A stretch of 64,000 bases of DNA from CAWDZK01 sp963807005. Its GTDB lineage: Bacteria; Actinomycetota; Actinomycetes; JACCUZ01. The DNA is taken from positions 1,089,027 to 1,153,026 of the forward strand of contig CAWDZK010000006.1 of NCBI GenBank assembly GCA_963807005.1. Direction: 5' to 3'. The notes below the pieces were generated by a model that saw nothing but the letters and a program-made list of their open reading frames with translations, was not told where the DNA came from and searched no databases. Below, one piece after another: positions 50,231-60,431 of this stretch (the stretch's first letter is position 1; each line of letters starts with the position of its first letter). The position numbers were made by a program, and so were the translations under genes.

Positions 50231-52883
50231 GTGCCGCCTCTCCCGGATGCCCGCCTGGCGTCGCCGGCGGTTGCGCCGCGGGTGTTGCCGAGGCCTCGGC
50301 TGCTGCGCCTTCTGTCGACCGGTGCGCTCGGTCCCGTGACCCTGGTGCACGGCCCGTCCGGCTCCGGCAAGACAGTGGTCACGGCGTCCTGGGTTGCGGC
50401 ACGCGAGGAACCCGGCCCGGTGGCCTGGCTCACGCTGGGTCACGACACCCACGCGCCGGGGCCGTTCTGGGCCCACCTCCTCGAGGCCCTGCGGCGGTCC
50501 GGGGTGGTCCTGGACGACGTCGGCGTACCGGCAGGCGCCGAGGAGGTCGACCGTGGGCTGCTGGCCCGGTTCGCGGGCGCGCTCGCCGAGAGCCCGCACC
50601 CGGTCGTGCTGGTGCTCGACCAGTTCGACCTGGTGTCCCGGGCAGGGCGCGGCGCCGAGCTGGACTTCGTGCTGGGCCACGCGACGGGACACCTGCGCCT
50701 GGTCGTGCTGAGCCGCGGCCGCCCACCGCTGAGGCTGGCTCGCCGCCGGGCAGCCGGCGAGCTCACGGAGATCGGCCCGGCCGAGCTGGCCTTCACGCCG
50801 GAGGAGGCGGCCGCGCTGCTGCTCCGTCACGGCGCCGAGCTGTCCGGCGACGAGGTCGAGGACCTGGTCCGCCGCACCGATGGCTGGGCGGCGGGACTGC
50901 GGCTGATCGCGCTGTCGCTGCAGCGCGGTGCCGACCTCACCTTCGTGCACGACCAGCTGGGCGCCGGGCAGGGCGAGGCCGTCGACTTCCTGCTCGCCGA
51001 GGTGGTCGACACGTTGCCGGCCCAGGTCCAGGACCTGCTGGTGCGTTGTTGTCTGCTCGACCGCGTGACCGGGGACCTCGCCGACGCCCTCACGGGGCGT
51101 CTCGACGGCCAGCACACCTTCCTCGAGCTGGCCGAGGCCGGCGTCTTCGTCCGGGCGCTCCCGGCCGACCCGGGTGAGACGCGATGGTTCCGCGTGCAAG
51201 AGCTCCTCGCCTCAGCCTTGCAGAGCCGACTCCGCCGGACCGAGCCGGATCTCGTGCCGCAGCTGCACCGGACGGCGTCGCACTGGCTGGCCTCGGACGG
51301 CCAGGTCACCGACGCGGTGGCCCACGCTGTGGCGGCCGGGGACTGGAGCCTCGCCGCGGGGCTGGTCGTCGACCACCTCGCGGTCGGACATCTCCTCGTC
51401 GGACTGCAGACGCACCGGCTCGCCGAGCTGCTCGCCGCCATGCCACGGGACAGCCATGACCCCTACCTGGCCCTGGTGGAAGCGGCGCTGGCGATGGCCC
51501 GCCTCGACCCGGCCGCCTGCCGGGAGGCGCTGCGGCGCGCCGAGGCCACGGGCGGGGACGTCCCGCCGTCCCGGTCGTCCGCAGTTCCGGCTCGGCATCT
51601 GCACGCTGCGGGTCATCGTCAGCCGCCTGTCCGCGGACCTGGCCACCGCCGAGGCGGCCGGTGCCGAGGCGCGGGAGCTCTTCCTCCGGGTGCCGGCCGA
51701 CCGGCTGGCGGCACACCCGGAGCTGCCGGCACTGGTGCTGTCGAGCCTCGGGACGCTGCAGCTGTGGGCCGGGTCGCCGGACGACGCCGAGGAGACGTTG
51801 CGCGCCGGCCTCCTCGTGGCCGAGGGAGCGTTCACCGAGCAGTCCCGCGCCAACTGCCTCGGCCAGCTCGCGGTGCTGCACTACCTGCGCGGAGAGCTGC
51901 GGGCAGCCGACGCGAAGGCGATGGCGGCCGTCGAGCACCTCGGCCGGGCGGGGCTGCCCCACGCCGCTCGGGTCCCGGTCGGCCACCTCGCGGCAGCCGC
52001 GGTCGCCGGGGAGTGGCACGACCTGCCGGACATGCGGCTGCACCTGGACGCCGCCGAGAGCTCCGTCGCCGTGCGGCGCGACCCGTCGCTCGGTCTGATG
52101 GCCGCGCTGCTCCGGGGCCGCTACCAGCGGCTGCGAGGCGACGTCCAGGGGGCGCGTTACAGCCTGCACGCCGCGACCGGTCTGCGCGAGGCCGTGGCGC
52201 CCTCCTCCTTCGTCGTCGGCCTGTCCGGCGTCGAGCAGGCCAGGGCAGAGCTGTCCTGCGGCGACGTCGACGGCGCCGAGGCAACTCTCGCGCGGTTGCC
52301 CCCGGCGGACCCGGAGGTCCGGGTCGCCTCGGCCGAGGTCATGCTCGAGCAGGCGCGGCCGACGCACGCACTGGCCACGTTGGCCGGGCTGGTGCAGCAG
52401 CCCGGTCTTGCGCCGGTGGTCGAGGTGCGGGTCCGGCTGGTGCGGGCCCAGGCGCTGCAGGCGGCCGGCGGAAGCGCAGGGGCGGACGAGGCGGTCGAGG
52501 AGCTGGGGCAGGCCCTGGAGCTCGCCCGGGCCGAGGTGATCCGGCGGCCGTTCGTCGAGGCGGCGGTCTGGACCCGCCGGATGCTGGCCGCCGAGCCGCA
52601 CCTGGCGAGCCTGCACGGCTGGCTGGATGCAGGGCTGCTGCCGCCGCAGGCCAGCACAGGTGACAAGACCGACGTCCCGGCGGTCGTCGTGGAGCCGCTC
52701 ACCCCACGGGAGATCGAGGTGCTCAGCCTGGTGGCGACGCCGATGACCACCCAGGAGGCCGCCGACGCGTTGCACCTGTCGGTGAACACGGTGAAGACGC
52801 ATCTGGCGGCCGCTTACCGAAAGCTCGCCTCACCCCGTCGCACCGAGGCGGTCCGCCGCGCCCGCGCGCTGGGACTGCTCTGA
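50231..52883 (+). pseudogene. LuxR/MalT-type (LAL) ATP-binding regulator, frameshifted
   Basis: Two overlapping frames together encode one regulator of about 880 aa. Frame 1 (from GTG 50231) has the NTPase: Walker A GPSGSGKTVV, Walker B VVLVLDQFDLV, and the MalT-like RTDGWAAGLRLIALSL and winged-helix region. Frame 2 (visible to 52883) has TPR-like repeats and a LuxR helix-turn-helix (LTPREIEVLSLVATPMTTQEAADALHLSVNTVKTHL). The switch occurs between about 51545 and 51590. One surplus base explains it. As sequenced it would yield an ATPase without a DNA-binding domain. Possible targets are the DUF4331 operon next door; this is a guess from proximity. Confidence 0.85.
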
Positions 52884-52896
52884 GCCCCGACGCCCG

Positions 52897-54570
52897 TCAG
52901 ACGACGCCGGTGCCGCCGATCCCTCGCCAGGTGAGGGCGACACCGAGCACCACGACCACCGTCGCGGTGAGCGGGGGAGCCAGCCGCAGCAGCGGGGCGA
53001 ACCGTGACGTCGGATGGCTGGCGAGCCGCCGCTCGGCGCGCTCGCGCAGCCGCATCACCATCAGGCCGACCGCGGCCAGCGTGGCGGCCATGCCCAGGCC
53101 GAAGGCGACGACCAGCGCGACCCCGAACCACGGGTGCCCGAGCGCCACGGCACCGAGCAGGACGAGCAGGGCGGACGGGCTCGGCAGCAGCCCGCCGGCC
53201 AGCCCCATCGCCACCAGCTGTCGGCGGGACGGTGGCGCGTCGTCGACCGCCACGACGTCGTGCCCGTGCCCGTGGTCGTGCCCATGGTCGTGCCCGTGGT
53301 CGTGGTCGTGCGGCTCGTGCGGCGCCGGTGCCGTGGCGTGCGGGGGTCGTTCCACCGAGAGCGTCGAGGTGTCCGAGCCGACACCGACCAGCGGGTGGTG
53401 GTGTGCGGCGGCATGGTCGTGCGGGCCGTGCACGTCGCGCGCATGCAGTGTCGGCACGCCGTGCGAGTGAACCCGCCCGAGCAGCCCGTGCGCGTGGCGG
53501 CCGTCCGCGTGCGGGCGGGTGCGGCGGGCCGACTCGCGCAGCAGCGCCAGGCCGACGAGCACGACGAGGACGCCGCTGACGACGCTGAGCCAGGGGTAGA
53601 CCCGGGCCGGGACGAACGCCGTGCCGGCGCTGACCAGGAGGCCGAGCGCCAGCACACCGGCGGTGTGCGTCGCGGTCACCGTCGCCCCCACGGTCGCGGC
53701 CGCGCGCAGCGCACCGTCGCGCCGGCCGGAGAGGTAGAAGGCCATGATCGTCTTGCCGTGGCCCGGTGCGACGGCGTGCGCCGCGCCGAGCAGCAGTGCC
53801 GCCAGGACCGCGACGGCGCCGAGCCACGGGTTGCCGTCGGTGCGGGCCAGCAGGCCCTCGAAGGCGAGCGTCAGCCGGTCGTTGCCACGGGTCAGCGTCT
53901 GCGCCGCCGCGGGGCCGGGTTCGGAGGCGGCCAGGCGGGGGCCACCAGGGGTGACCGCGAGGTGTGCGGCGCGCTCGTCCAGCGGGCTGGTGAGCAGGTC
54001 CTTCGGGTACGCCGTGAGCACGGCGCTGCGGGACCGGGTGGCCACGTCCGAGCGGACGAGCGTGGTGCCGTCGCCGCGGGCGGTCATCTCCCGCCAGCCG
54101 ACCTCGTCGCCGGCCGCGCCGTCCTCGAGGACGACCGAGGTGCGGGCCGAGACGTCCGCCGGTGCGCTCAGCCGGCAGTCGAGCCGCAGGACGGGCAGCC
54201 CGGCCTGGCCGGGCGAGGTGGCAGCCGCCGCGGACGACACGGTCAGCGGGGTGCGGGCGCCGTCGACGGTGAGGTGCAGCGAGGTGCGGGCGCCGTCGCA
54301 CGCCGTCCGGGCCCAGTCGGCCAGCTCGCCGCGCGACAGGGTGCCGTCGCCGCTGGTGTCGATCGACGGCGCACGCTGCGCGGTGGGGATCTCGGCGATG
54401 TCCAGCACGTGATCGACGGTGACGGCGTCGGGTGCGACGACCACGCCGCTGTAGCGGTTGACGGTGAAGTTGCCCAGAGGGTGCGCGCTGGCGGCGGTCG
54501 GCAGGCCGACGACGAGCGCGACCGCGGCGGCCGCGACCGCCCCGAGACGAAGGCCGAGTCGGCCGGTCAC
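52897..54570 (-). CDS. NicO/RcnA-like metal transporter with exported EF-hand domain
   Basis: About 557 aa. A signal peptide, then an exported N-terminal domain of about 220 aa with a canonical EF-hand loop DTSGDGTLSRGE. It is followed by a six-helix high-affinity Ni/Co transporter (NicO) core with GAAHAVAPGHGKTIMAFYLSG and THTAGVLALGLLV. A long His/Asp-rich cytoplasmic loop (HEPHDHDHGHDHGHDHGHG) probably binds metal, and GGLLPSPSALLVLLGAVALG ends the second half. GTG 54570 overlaps the TPR gene stop. It is last in the DUF4331-DUF4331-TPR-NicO operon. Ion and direction are unproven. Confidence 0.85.
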   Translation of the reverse strand: MTGRLGLRLGAVAAAAVALVVGLPTAASAHPLGNFTVNRYSGVVVAPDAVTVDHVLDIAEIPTAQRAPSIDTSGDGTLSRGELADWARTACDGARTSLHLTVDGARTPLTVSSAAAATSPGQAGLPVLRLDCRLSAPADVSARTSVVLEDGAAGDEVGWREMTARGDGTTLVRSDVATRSRSAVLTAYPKDLLTSPLDERAAHLAVTPGGPRLAASEPGPAAAQTLTRGNDRLTLAFEGLLARTDGNPWLGAVAVLAALLLGAAHAVAPGHGKTIMAFYLSGRRDGALRAAATVGATVTATHTAGVLALGLLVSAGTAFVPARVYPWLSVVSGVLVVLVGLALLRESARRTRPHADGRHAHGLLGRVHSHGVPTLHARDVHGPHDHAAAHHHPLVGVGSDTSTLSVERPPHATAPAPHEPHDHDHGHDHGHDHGHGHDVVAVDDAPPSRRQLVAMGLAGGLLPSPSALLVLLGAVALGHPWFGVALVVAFGLGMAATLAAVGLMVMRLRERAERRLASHPTSRFAPLLRLAPPLTATVVVVLGVALTWRGIGGTGVV

Positions 54571-55895
54571 CGCAGACCTGCCAGCAGTGCGTCGATCTGC
54601 TGCTCCCGGTACGGGCTGACCCCGGCGTCGAGAGCGCGAGCGTCGCGCAGGGTGCCTGCCGCCGTCGGGAGCCGGTTGGCCGCTTCGATGGCGCCGAGGT
54701 GGAACACCAGCCGGGCGTCGCGGGTGCCGAGCCGGTTGGCCTGGCGGGCGTACCCGAGGGCCGTCCGGTCCTGCCCGTTCGCGTGCAGCGCCCAGGCGAG
54801 CGCGTCGGCGGTGTGGATCGACTGCCGGCGCGACCACTCGGCCCGGGCCGCGGCCAGCGCGGCCGCGGGGGACCCGTGGTCGGCCTGGAACAGCGCGGTC
54901 TCCAGGTCCGTGGTCACCCCGTTGGCCGCGAGCAGCTTCGCGGAGGCGGTGGCCACGGCGTACTGCTGGTCGGCGAGCGCCGGCCGCCCGGTCGCCTCGT
55001 ACAGCTCGCCGAGCTCGACGAGGTACTCGGTCAGCGGCAGTCTCTGCACCACCTGCAGGTAGTCCTGCTCGGCGGTCGTCAGGTCGCCGCGGGCGACGGC
55101 GAGCCGCGCCTCGCCGGCCAGCGCCGGCAGGTACGTCGGCTGCGCGTCGAGGGCGTTGCGGTAGTGGTGCCCGGCCAGCTTCGGGTCGCCGGCGGTCCGG
55201 GCCAGCTCGCCGAGGTGGAACGCGGCGAACGCGTAGGAGGAGGCGCTGGTGCCGGCCGCCTCCTGGGACAGCCGCATCAGCCGGGTCGCCTCGGGCACGT
55301 CGCCGCGCAGCTCGGCCTGGTAGCTGAGCCGGGCGAACGTCGACGGTCCGGGATCGAGGTCGTCGGCGCGGGTGGCGGCGCGCAGCGCCTCGGCGTAGCG
55401 GCCCAGCTCGGTCAGTGCGTCGGAGCGGATCGCCTGGGCGGCCGCGCTGTAGGGGTTGACCTCGAGGGCCCGACCGGTGGCAGCAACGGCCTGGGAGAAC
55501 TCGTGCCGCGCGGCGGCCAGCGTCGCCTGCGCGGTGAGCATCATCGAGTCGCCGGGGGCGAGCGCGCGGGCGTGGGCCAGGGCCGCGTCGGCCTTGGCGT
55601 AGTAGGTGGGGTCCGCGGTCACCCGAGCCTGCTCGACGTAGGCGAGGGCCAGGGTCGACCAGGACCGGTGGTCCTTGGGAGTGGTGCGCAGCCGGGCCTG
55701 CAGCGTGGGGACCAGGTTGTCCGCGTCGCGCAGGGCGGCGGGGTCCAGCCCCGGTGCGGCCCGGCCGGCCACGGGCGGCGGGGTCGTGCCCGGGGAGCCG
55801 GTGCCGCCGAGGAGGCCGGTGGCGCCGAGGGTGAGGACGACCGCGAGTGCCATGGCACCGGCGACCAGGAGCACGGGCCGGAGCAGCGGTCGCAT
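54567..55895 (-). CDS. Membrane-anchored TPR protein
   Basis: About 442 aa with an N-terminal membrane helix (LLVAGAMALAVVLTLGATGLL) and at least eight tetratricopeptide-like helix pairs (for example DHRSWSTLALAYVEQAR, SAAAQAIRSDALTELGRYAEALRAATRA, PTYLPALAGEARLAVARGDLTTAEQDYLQVV). It is an exported scaffold. ATG 55895 is preceded by GGAAGG. It lies 109 nt after the first DUF4331 gene and is translationally coupled to the NicO-type gene. Confidence 0.85.
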   Translation of the reverse strand: MRPLLRPVLLVAGAMALAVVLTLGATGLLGGTGSPGTTPPPVAGRAAPGLDPAALRDADNLVPTLQARLRTTPKDHRSWSTLALAYVEQARVTADPTYYAKADAALAHARALAPGDSMMLTAQATLAAARHEFSQAVAATGRALEVNPYSAAAQAIRSDALTELGRYAEALRAATRADDLDPGPSTFARLSYQAELRGDVPEATRLMRLSQEAAGTSASSYAFAAFHLGELARTAGDPKLAGHHYRNALDAQPTYLPALAGEARLAVARGDLTTAEQDYLQVVQRLPLTEYLVELGELYEATGRPALADQQYAVATASAKLLAANGVTTDLETALFQADHGSPAAALAAARAEWSRRQSIHTADALAWALHANGQDRTALGYARQANRLGTRDARLVFHLGAIEAANRLPTAAGTLRDARALDAGVSPYREQQIDALLAGLR

Positions 55896-56004
55896 GCGGT
55901 GGTCCTTCCTGCGAGGGGAGGTCCCGCCCTGGTCTCGTCGCGAGGACGCGACCAGGGCGGGAACGGCTGCACCGGCGGGTGCCGGTACCTCCGGTGGTGC
56001 TGGG

Positions 56005-57372
56005 CTACTTGTCGGTGGAGGTCTTCGTCGTGGAGCCGCTGTAGGGCAGCGCGACGAACGGGAAGGTGTCGCCGAACGCCTTGTCCGGGCCGTCCACCCC
56101 GTCACCGAGGCTGTTCGGGTTGCCGATCAGCTCCCCGCCGACGACCTGCAGCGCGATGTCGAGGACGTCGTCCTGCAGCCGGCGACCGTTCGGGAAGCCG
56201 TTCTTGTCACCGCCGATGACACCAAGGGTGCTGAAGGGCTGGCCCTTCTGCCACGCCGTGTTCAGGCGCAGGTACTCCGCCGGGCGCTCCTTGCCACGCG
56301 GGTTGTTGATCCCCTTGACGCCCTTGAGGAAGACCTGGACCAGGTCGTCACGGTTCTTGACCTGGATCTTGGTGCCGCAGACCGCGTTGATGCTCGCCGC
56401 GAGCTCCGAGTTCTGGACGAACGGCAGGGCCGCCGCGTCCTGGCGGGGCTTGAGCGAGTTGAACGTGTCCTTGACCTGGTAGGGGATGACGACCTCGTTG
56501 ACCAGGGGCTGGCCGAGACGCGAGATCTGCTTGTAGTTCCCCTTGCTGTTCTTCCGGTCGGTGGTGCTCCAGATGCCCACGACGGAGCGACCGTTCTTGA
56601 TGAGGTCGCGCCGCGGCACCTGCAGGCCGATCGTGTTCACGTTGAAGCCAGCGAGGCTGTTCTTGCCTGCCTCGGTCATGCAGTCGCCGCCGTAGAGCAC
56701 GTCGAACACCCGCAGGTCGAGGAAGAACGGGTCAGCGGCCTGGCCGGCGAACGACTTGCGGCCGGCTCCCTGGAAGCCCTTGATGGCCTCGTTGCGGAGC
56801 GCGGCGTAGTCCGGCATGCCGGCGTTGCCCGTGTTGGACGGGGCGACCGGGCCGTTCTTGATCAGCGTCCGGACCTTGTCCTTGCCCTTGCGGACCACGG
56901 TGCGGGTCAGCGTGTACTTCTGCCGGAACAGCAGGTTCTCGTCGTTCAGCGACGTGACCGCCCCGTTGTTGTAGAGGAACGTGCCGTTGCCGGTGAAGCT
57001 GTCGGACGCCTTGGGGGTCCGGGTGGTCCGGAACTTCCAGGTGTAGACGATGTCCGGCTTGGCGTCGTAGTCGTTGTCGATGTTGACCTTGTAGCGCGCA
57101 TCCGTGGCCCACGGGTAGAAGTTCGGGCCCCCGGCCGGCTCCTCGAAGGGAGTCCAGTTCGCGATGATGTTGACCATGCCGTTCGACTGCGCGAAGGCGT
57201 AGACGTCGGTGTTGTCGTACGCCGGCTGGTTGGCGATGGCCGGTGCTTCGCGGTGGCTGGAGGCGGTCGAGCTGGTGGGCGCGAGCGCGACCACTCCACC
57301 ACCGATGGCCAGCGCACCCATGCCGAGCAGGGCAGTCGCCCGGGTCCTGCGGTTTCGTCTCGACTGAGACAT
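56005..57372 (-). CDS. Secreted DUF4331 protein (copy A)
   Basis: A 455-aa exported protein with a Sec/Tat-like signal (RRNRRTRATALLGMGALAIGGGVVAL). The DUF4331 hallmark SSHREAPAI follows directly, then AYDNTDVYAF, FEEPAGGPNFYPWA, GNGTFLYNNG, DPFFLDLRVFD, RLGQPLVNEVVIPY and DGVDGPDKAFGDTFPFVALPYSG. The family function is unknown. ATG 57372 has GAGGGAGGAA upstream. It has its own upstream gap with a hairpin, then leads into the TPR and NicO genes. It lacks the C-terminal membrane anchor of copy B. Confidence 0.9.
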   Translation of the reverse strand: MSQSRRNRRTRATALLGMGALAIGGGVVALAPTSSTASSHREAPAIANQPAYDNTDVYAFAQSNGMVNIIANWTPFEEPAGGPNFYPWATDARYKVNIDNDYDAKPDIVYTWKFRTTRTPKASDSFTGNGTFLYNNGAVTSLNDENLLFRQKYTLTRTVVRKGKDKVRTLIKNGPVAPSNTGNAGMPDYAALRNEAIKGFQGAGRKSFAGQAADPFFLDLRVFDVLYGGDCMTEAGKNSLAGFNVNTIGLQVPRRDLIKNGRSVVGIWSTTDRKNSKGNYKQISRLGQPLVNEVVIPYQVKDTFNSLKPRQDAAALPFVQNSELAASINAVCGTKIQVKNRDDLVQVFLKGVKGINNPRGKERPAEYLRLNTAWQKGQPFSTLGVIGGDKNGFPNGRRLQDDVLDIALQVVGGELIGNPNSLGDGVDGPDKAFGDTFPFVALPYSGSTTKTSTDK

Positions 57373-57510
57373 GGTTTCCTCCCTCGAGGGGTCGTGCCCG
57401 ACCACAGTCGTGACAGGCGTCACGCGCCGGGCTACGGGGGTGCTTCGGTCCACCGGGCGGTTCTGGATTGGTGCGGGGTCGAAGTCGCGATCCCCGGGCT
57501 TGCAGGGGAC

Positions 57511-57542
57511 CGTCCGGCAGAGCTCGCCTGCTCTGCCGGACG
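57511..57542. terminator. Hairpin between the two DUF4331 genes
   Basis: Thirteen-bp perfect arms CGTCCGGCAGAGC / GCTCTGCCGGACG around a TCGCCT loop, just past the stop of DUF4331 copy B. It probably ends or attenuates that transcript before copy A. Confidence 0.7.
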
Positions 57543-57557
57543 AACCCGCCGCAGGGG

Positions 57558-59114
57558 TCAGGCGGTGGCCGGGGCTCCCTGTGCCCGGCGTGCCGCCAGC
57601 AGGCCGGCCATCGCGACCAGCGCACCGAAGGCCATGACGCCCAGCGGCGCCGTCGGCAGGCCGCCGGAGGGGCCGCGCCCGTCACCACCGGTCACCAGCG
57701 TCTCGCCGTTCTCGGCCGGTGGGGACGACTGCGGCACCGAGCCGGAGTGCGGCAGGGCGAGGTAGGGGAAGTCGTCGTCGAACCCGGACGCGTTGCGGTC
57801 GACGGCGTCACCGAGGTCGTTGGCGAAGTCCTGGTTCCCACTGGTGCCCCCGAGCGTCCCGGCGACCTCGCCGGCGACCACCTGCAGGGCGATGTCGAGG
57901 ACGTCGTCCTGCAGCCGGCGCCCGTTCGGGAAGCCGTTGTTGTCCCCGCCGATGACGCCGAGCCGGCTGAACTTCTGCTTCGTGAACTTGTTCACGTTCA
58001 GCCGCAGCTGCTCGCTCGGAGTGACGCTCTTGGGCTGGTTCAGCCCTGGGATGCCGGTGAGGAACACGGTCACCAGGTCCTGCCGGTTGTCGGTCGGGAC
58101 CTTGGTGAGCCCGCAGACGTTCTTCAGCAGCGAGGCGAGCTCGGGCTTCACGACGAACGGCAGGGCCGCCGCGTCCTGGGTCGGGTCGATCGCGTTGAAG
58201 GTGTCCTTGACCTGGTAGGGGATCACGACCTCGTTCACCAGCGGCTGGCCCAGCCTGGAGACCTGGGTGTACCCGCCGGTCGCGTTCTTGCGGGAGGTGG
58301 TGCTCCAGATGCCGACCACGGGGTCGTCGTTCGCCGTCAGGTCGCCCTTGGGCACCTGCAGGGCCAGCGAGTTGACGTTGTACCCGTTGAGCGTGTCGTG
58401 CCCCACCTCGGTGCCGCAGCCCTTGCCGTAGAGCAGGTCGAACACCCGGAGGTCGAGGAAGAACGGGTCCTCCGCCTGGCCGGCGAACGAGAGCGACGTC
58501 TTGCCGTTGGCACCGCCGAACGGGATGACGGCGCTGTCCTGGATCTCGTCGTAGTCGGGCATCGAGGCCTTGCCGACGTACGACGGCGCCACCGGGGCGT
58601 TGTCGAGCAGCAGGGTGTCGGGCTGGCCCGGGCGGACCAGGGTCAGGTCGTAGGTCTGCCGGAACAGCAGGTTGTCGTCGGTGAGCGTGGTGACGGGACC
58701 GTTGTTGTAGAGGAACGTCCCGTTGCCGGTGAACGAGTCGCCGGGTGAAGGGGTGCGGGCGTCGGTGAAGGTCCAGCGGTAGGTCAGGTCCGCCTTGGCA
58801 TCGCCGTTGTTGTCGATGTTGATGTCGTAGTGGGCGTCGGTGGCCCACGGGTAGAAGTTGGGGCCGCCGGCCGGCTCCTCCATCGGGATCCAGTTGGCGA
58901 CCAGGGTGACGGTGCTCTTCTTGTCCGGGCTGACGAAGGCGTACAAGTCGGTGTTGTCGTACTTCGGCAGGTCGGTGATGCCGGGCGCCTCGCGGTGGCT
59001 GGACGCGACGGCGCCGCCGGGTGCGAGGCTGGCGAGGCCGCCGCCGAGCAGCAGGGTGCCGGCGACGACGAGAGCGGCTCCGGGGCGGAGCCGGTGGGTT
59101 GGACTGCTGGGCAT
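57558..59114 (-). CDS. Exported DUF4331 protein with C-terminal anchor (copy B)
   Basis: A 518-aa paralogue of copy A with the same motifs (SSHREAPGI, YDNTDLYAF, MEEPAGGPNFYPWA, GNGTFLYNNG, DPFFLDLRVFD, RLGQPLVNEVVIPY). It has an extra tail of Gly/Ser plus a membrane helix (APLGVMAFGALVAMAGLLA) and Arg residues, so it is retained at the surface. ATG 59114 has GGAGGGAAG upstream. The 286 nt before it, up to the LacI gene stop, hold no supported gene. Confidence 0.9.
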   Translation of the reverse strand: MPSSPTHRLRPGAALVVAGTLLLGGGLASLAPGGAVASSHREAPGITDLPKYDNTDLYAFVSPDKKSTVTLVANWIPMEEPAGGPNFYPWATDAHYDINIDNNGDAKADLTYRWTFTDARTPSPGDSFTGNGTFLYNNGPVTTLTDDNLLFRQTYDLTLVRPGQPDTLLLDNAPVAPSYVGKASMPDYDEIQDSAVIPFGGANGKTSLSFAGQAEDPFFLDLRVFDLLYGKGCGTEVGHDTLNGYNVNSLALQVPKGDLTANDDPVVGIWSTTSRKNATGGYTQVSRLGQPLVNEVVIPYQVKDTFNAIDPTQDAAALPFVVKPELASLLKNVCGLTKVPTDNRQDLVTVFLTGIPGLNQPKSVTPSEQLRLNVNKFTKQKFSRLGVIGGDNNGFPNGRRLQDDVLDIALQVVAGEVAGTLGGTSGNQDFANDLGDAVDRNASGFDDDFPYLALPHSGSVPQSSPPAENGETLVTGGDGRGPSGGLPTAPLGVMAFGALVAMAGLLAARRAQGAPATA

Positions 59115-59400
59115 GGTGCTTCCCTCCGTTCGATGCCGACCCGGTGGTGGAAGCACGCCGGGACCGGCAAACCTCGGTGTCCCTCCTGAGCAGGAAGGTG
59201 GGTCCCGTGCTGACCAGCACACTGTGCATCGCGCGGACGGACTCGTCCAGGGGTGTGACCGGCCGCTGATTCCCCTGCCTCGGAGCGCGACGCCGACAGC
59301 GCGGACCGCGCGTCGGATGGCGGTGCCGGTACGACGTTCACAGGCCACCGGCCGCAGTCGGCGACCAAGCACCGATCACCCGGTGCACCAACCTGCCCGA

Positions 59401-60426
59401 TCAGAACAACGAGCCGACTCGGCCGGGAGGCCCCGTCGAGCCGCGAACGACCAGCCGTGCGTCGACCCTGACGTGCCTCGTCCGGCCCTCGGGGCGGGCG
59501 ATCCGCTCGAAGAGCCGCTGCGCCGCCAGCGCCCCCATGTCGGCGAGCGGCTGGGCCACGGTGGTCAGGCTGAGGGTTCGGAGCGCACCGATCCCGATCC
59601 CGTCGTAGCCGACCACCGACACGTCCTCGGGCACGGCCAGGTCACGGTCCTGGACCGCCGCGACGGCGCCGAGTGCCGCCAGGTCGTTGGCGACGAACAG
59701 CGCCGTGGGCGGTCGGGCGAGGCTCAGTGCCTCAAGGGCGGCCGCGTAGCCTCCCGCGTCGGTCAGGCTCCCCTCGACGACGCGCGACCGACGGCCGAGC
59801 CCGGCTGCCGACATGGCAGCGAGGTATCCGCGGCAGCGGTCCTTCGAGACCGGGTTGTCCCCACCTGACAGATGGGTGACTCGACGGTGCCCCATGCCGA
59901 CGAGGTGCTCCACGGCCATCGCGGCGCCCGCCAGGTCGTCGTTGCTGACCGTGTCGATCCGGGGCCCGGTGATGTCCCGGCGCGTGATGACGACGGTCGG
60001 GACCTCCATGGCAAGAGATCGCAGAGCAGGCGCGGTCAGCCGGTGCGAGATCAGGATGAGGCCCTCGACCTGGAGCTCGAGCAGCTTGTCGATCTCGGCA
60101 CGCTCGAGCTGCGGGTCCGTGCCACCGGTGACGAGAATCGTGCTGTAGCCGCGCTCACGCACCTGTGAGTGGACGCCGTCGAGGATCTCCGCGAACACCG
60201 GGTTGTGCAGGTCGAGGACCAGGACGCCCACGGTGCGACTCCGTCGGTCGGCCAGACTGCGCGCGGCCGCGTTGGGGCGGTACCCGAGCTCGGCGGCGGC
60301 CGCAATGATCGCCGCCCGGCTGGCGTCGCTCACCTTCGGTGATCCCCGCATGGCGAGGGAGACCAGCGACTTCGACACCCCCGCCCGTGCGGCGACGTCG
60401 TGAATGGTCGGACGCGGCTCGGGCAC
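59401..60426 (-). CDS. LacI-family transcriptional repressor of the inositol-type cluster
   Basis: A 341-aa LacI/GalR regulator. The N-terminal helix-turn-helix and hinge are clear (TIHDVAARAGVSKSLVSLAMRGSPKVSDASRAAI), followed by a periplasmic-binding-protein fold (TVGVLVLDLHNPVFAEILDGV, DDLAGAAMAVEHLVGMGHRRV, PTALFVANDLAALGAV). It starts at GTG 60426, 5 nt after the oxidoreductase gene, so the two are co-transcribed. The probable operator is the TTGGAACGCTCCAA site at 61513. The effector is likely an inositol or sugar intermediate. Confidence 0.9.
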   Translation of the reverse strand: MPEPRPTIHDVAARAGVSKSLVSLAMRGSPKVSDASRAAIIAAAAELGYRPNAAARSLADRRSRTVGVLVLDLHNPVFAEILDGVHSQVRERGYSTILVTGGTDPQLERAEIDKLLELQVEGLILISHRLTAPALRSLAMEVPTVVITRRDITGPRIDTVSNDDLAGAAMAVEHLVGMGHRRVTHLSGGDNPVSKDRCRGYLAAMSAAGLGRRSRVVEGSLTDAGGYAAALEALSLARPPTALFVANDLAALGAVAAVQDRDLAVPEDVSVVGYDGIGIGALRTLSLTTVAQPLADMGALAAQRLFERIARPEGRTRHVRVDARLVVRGSTGPPGRVGSLF

Positions 60427-60431
60427 GACGG

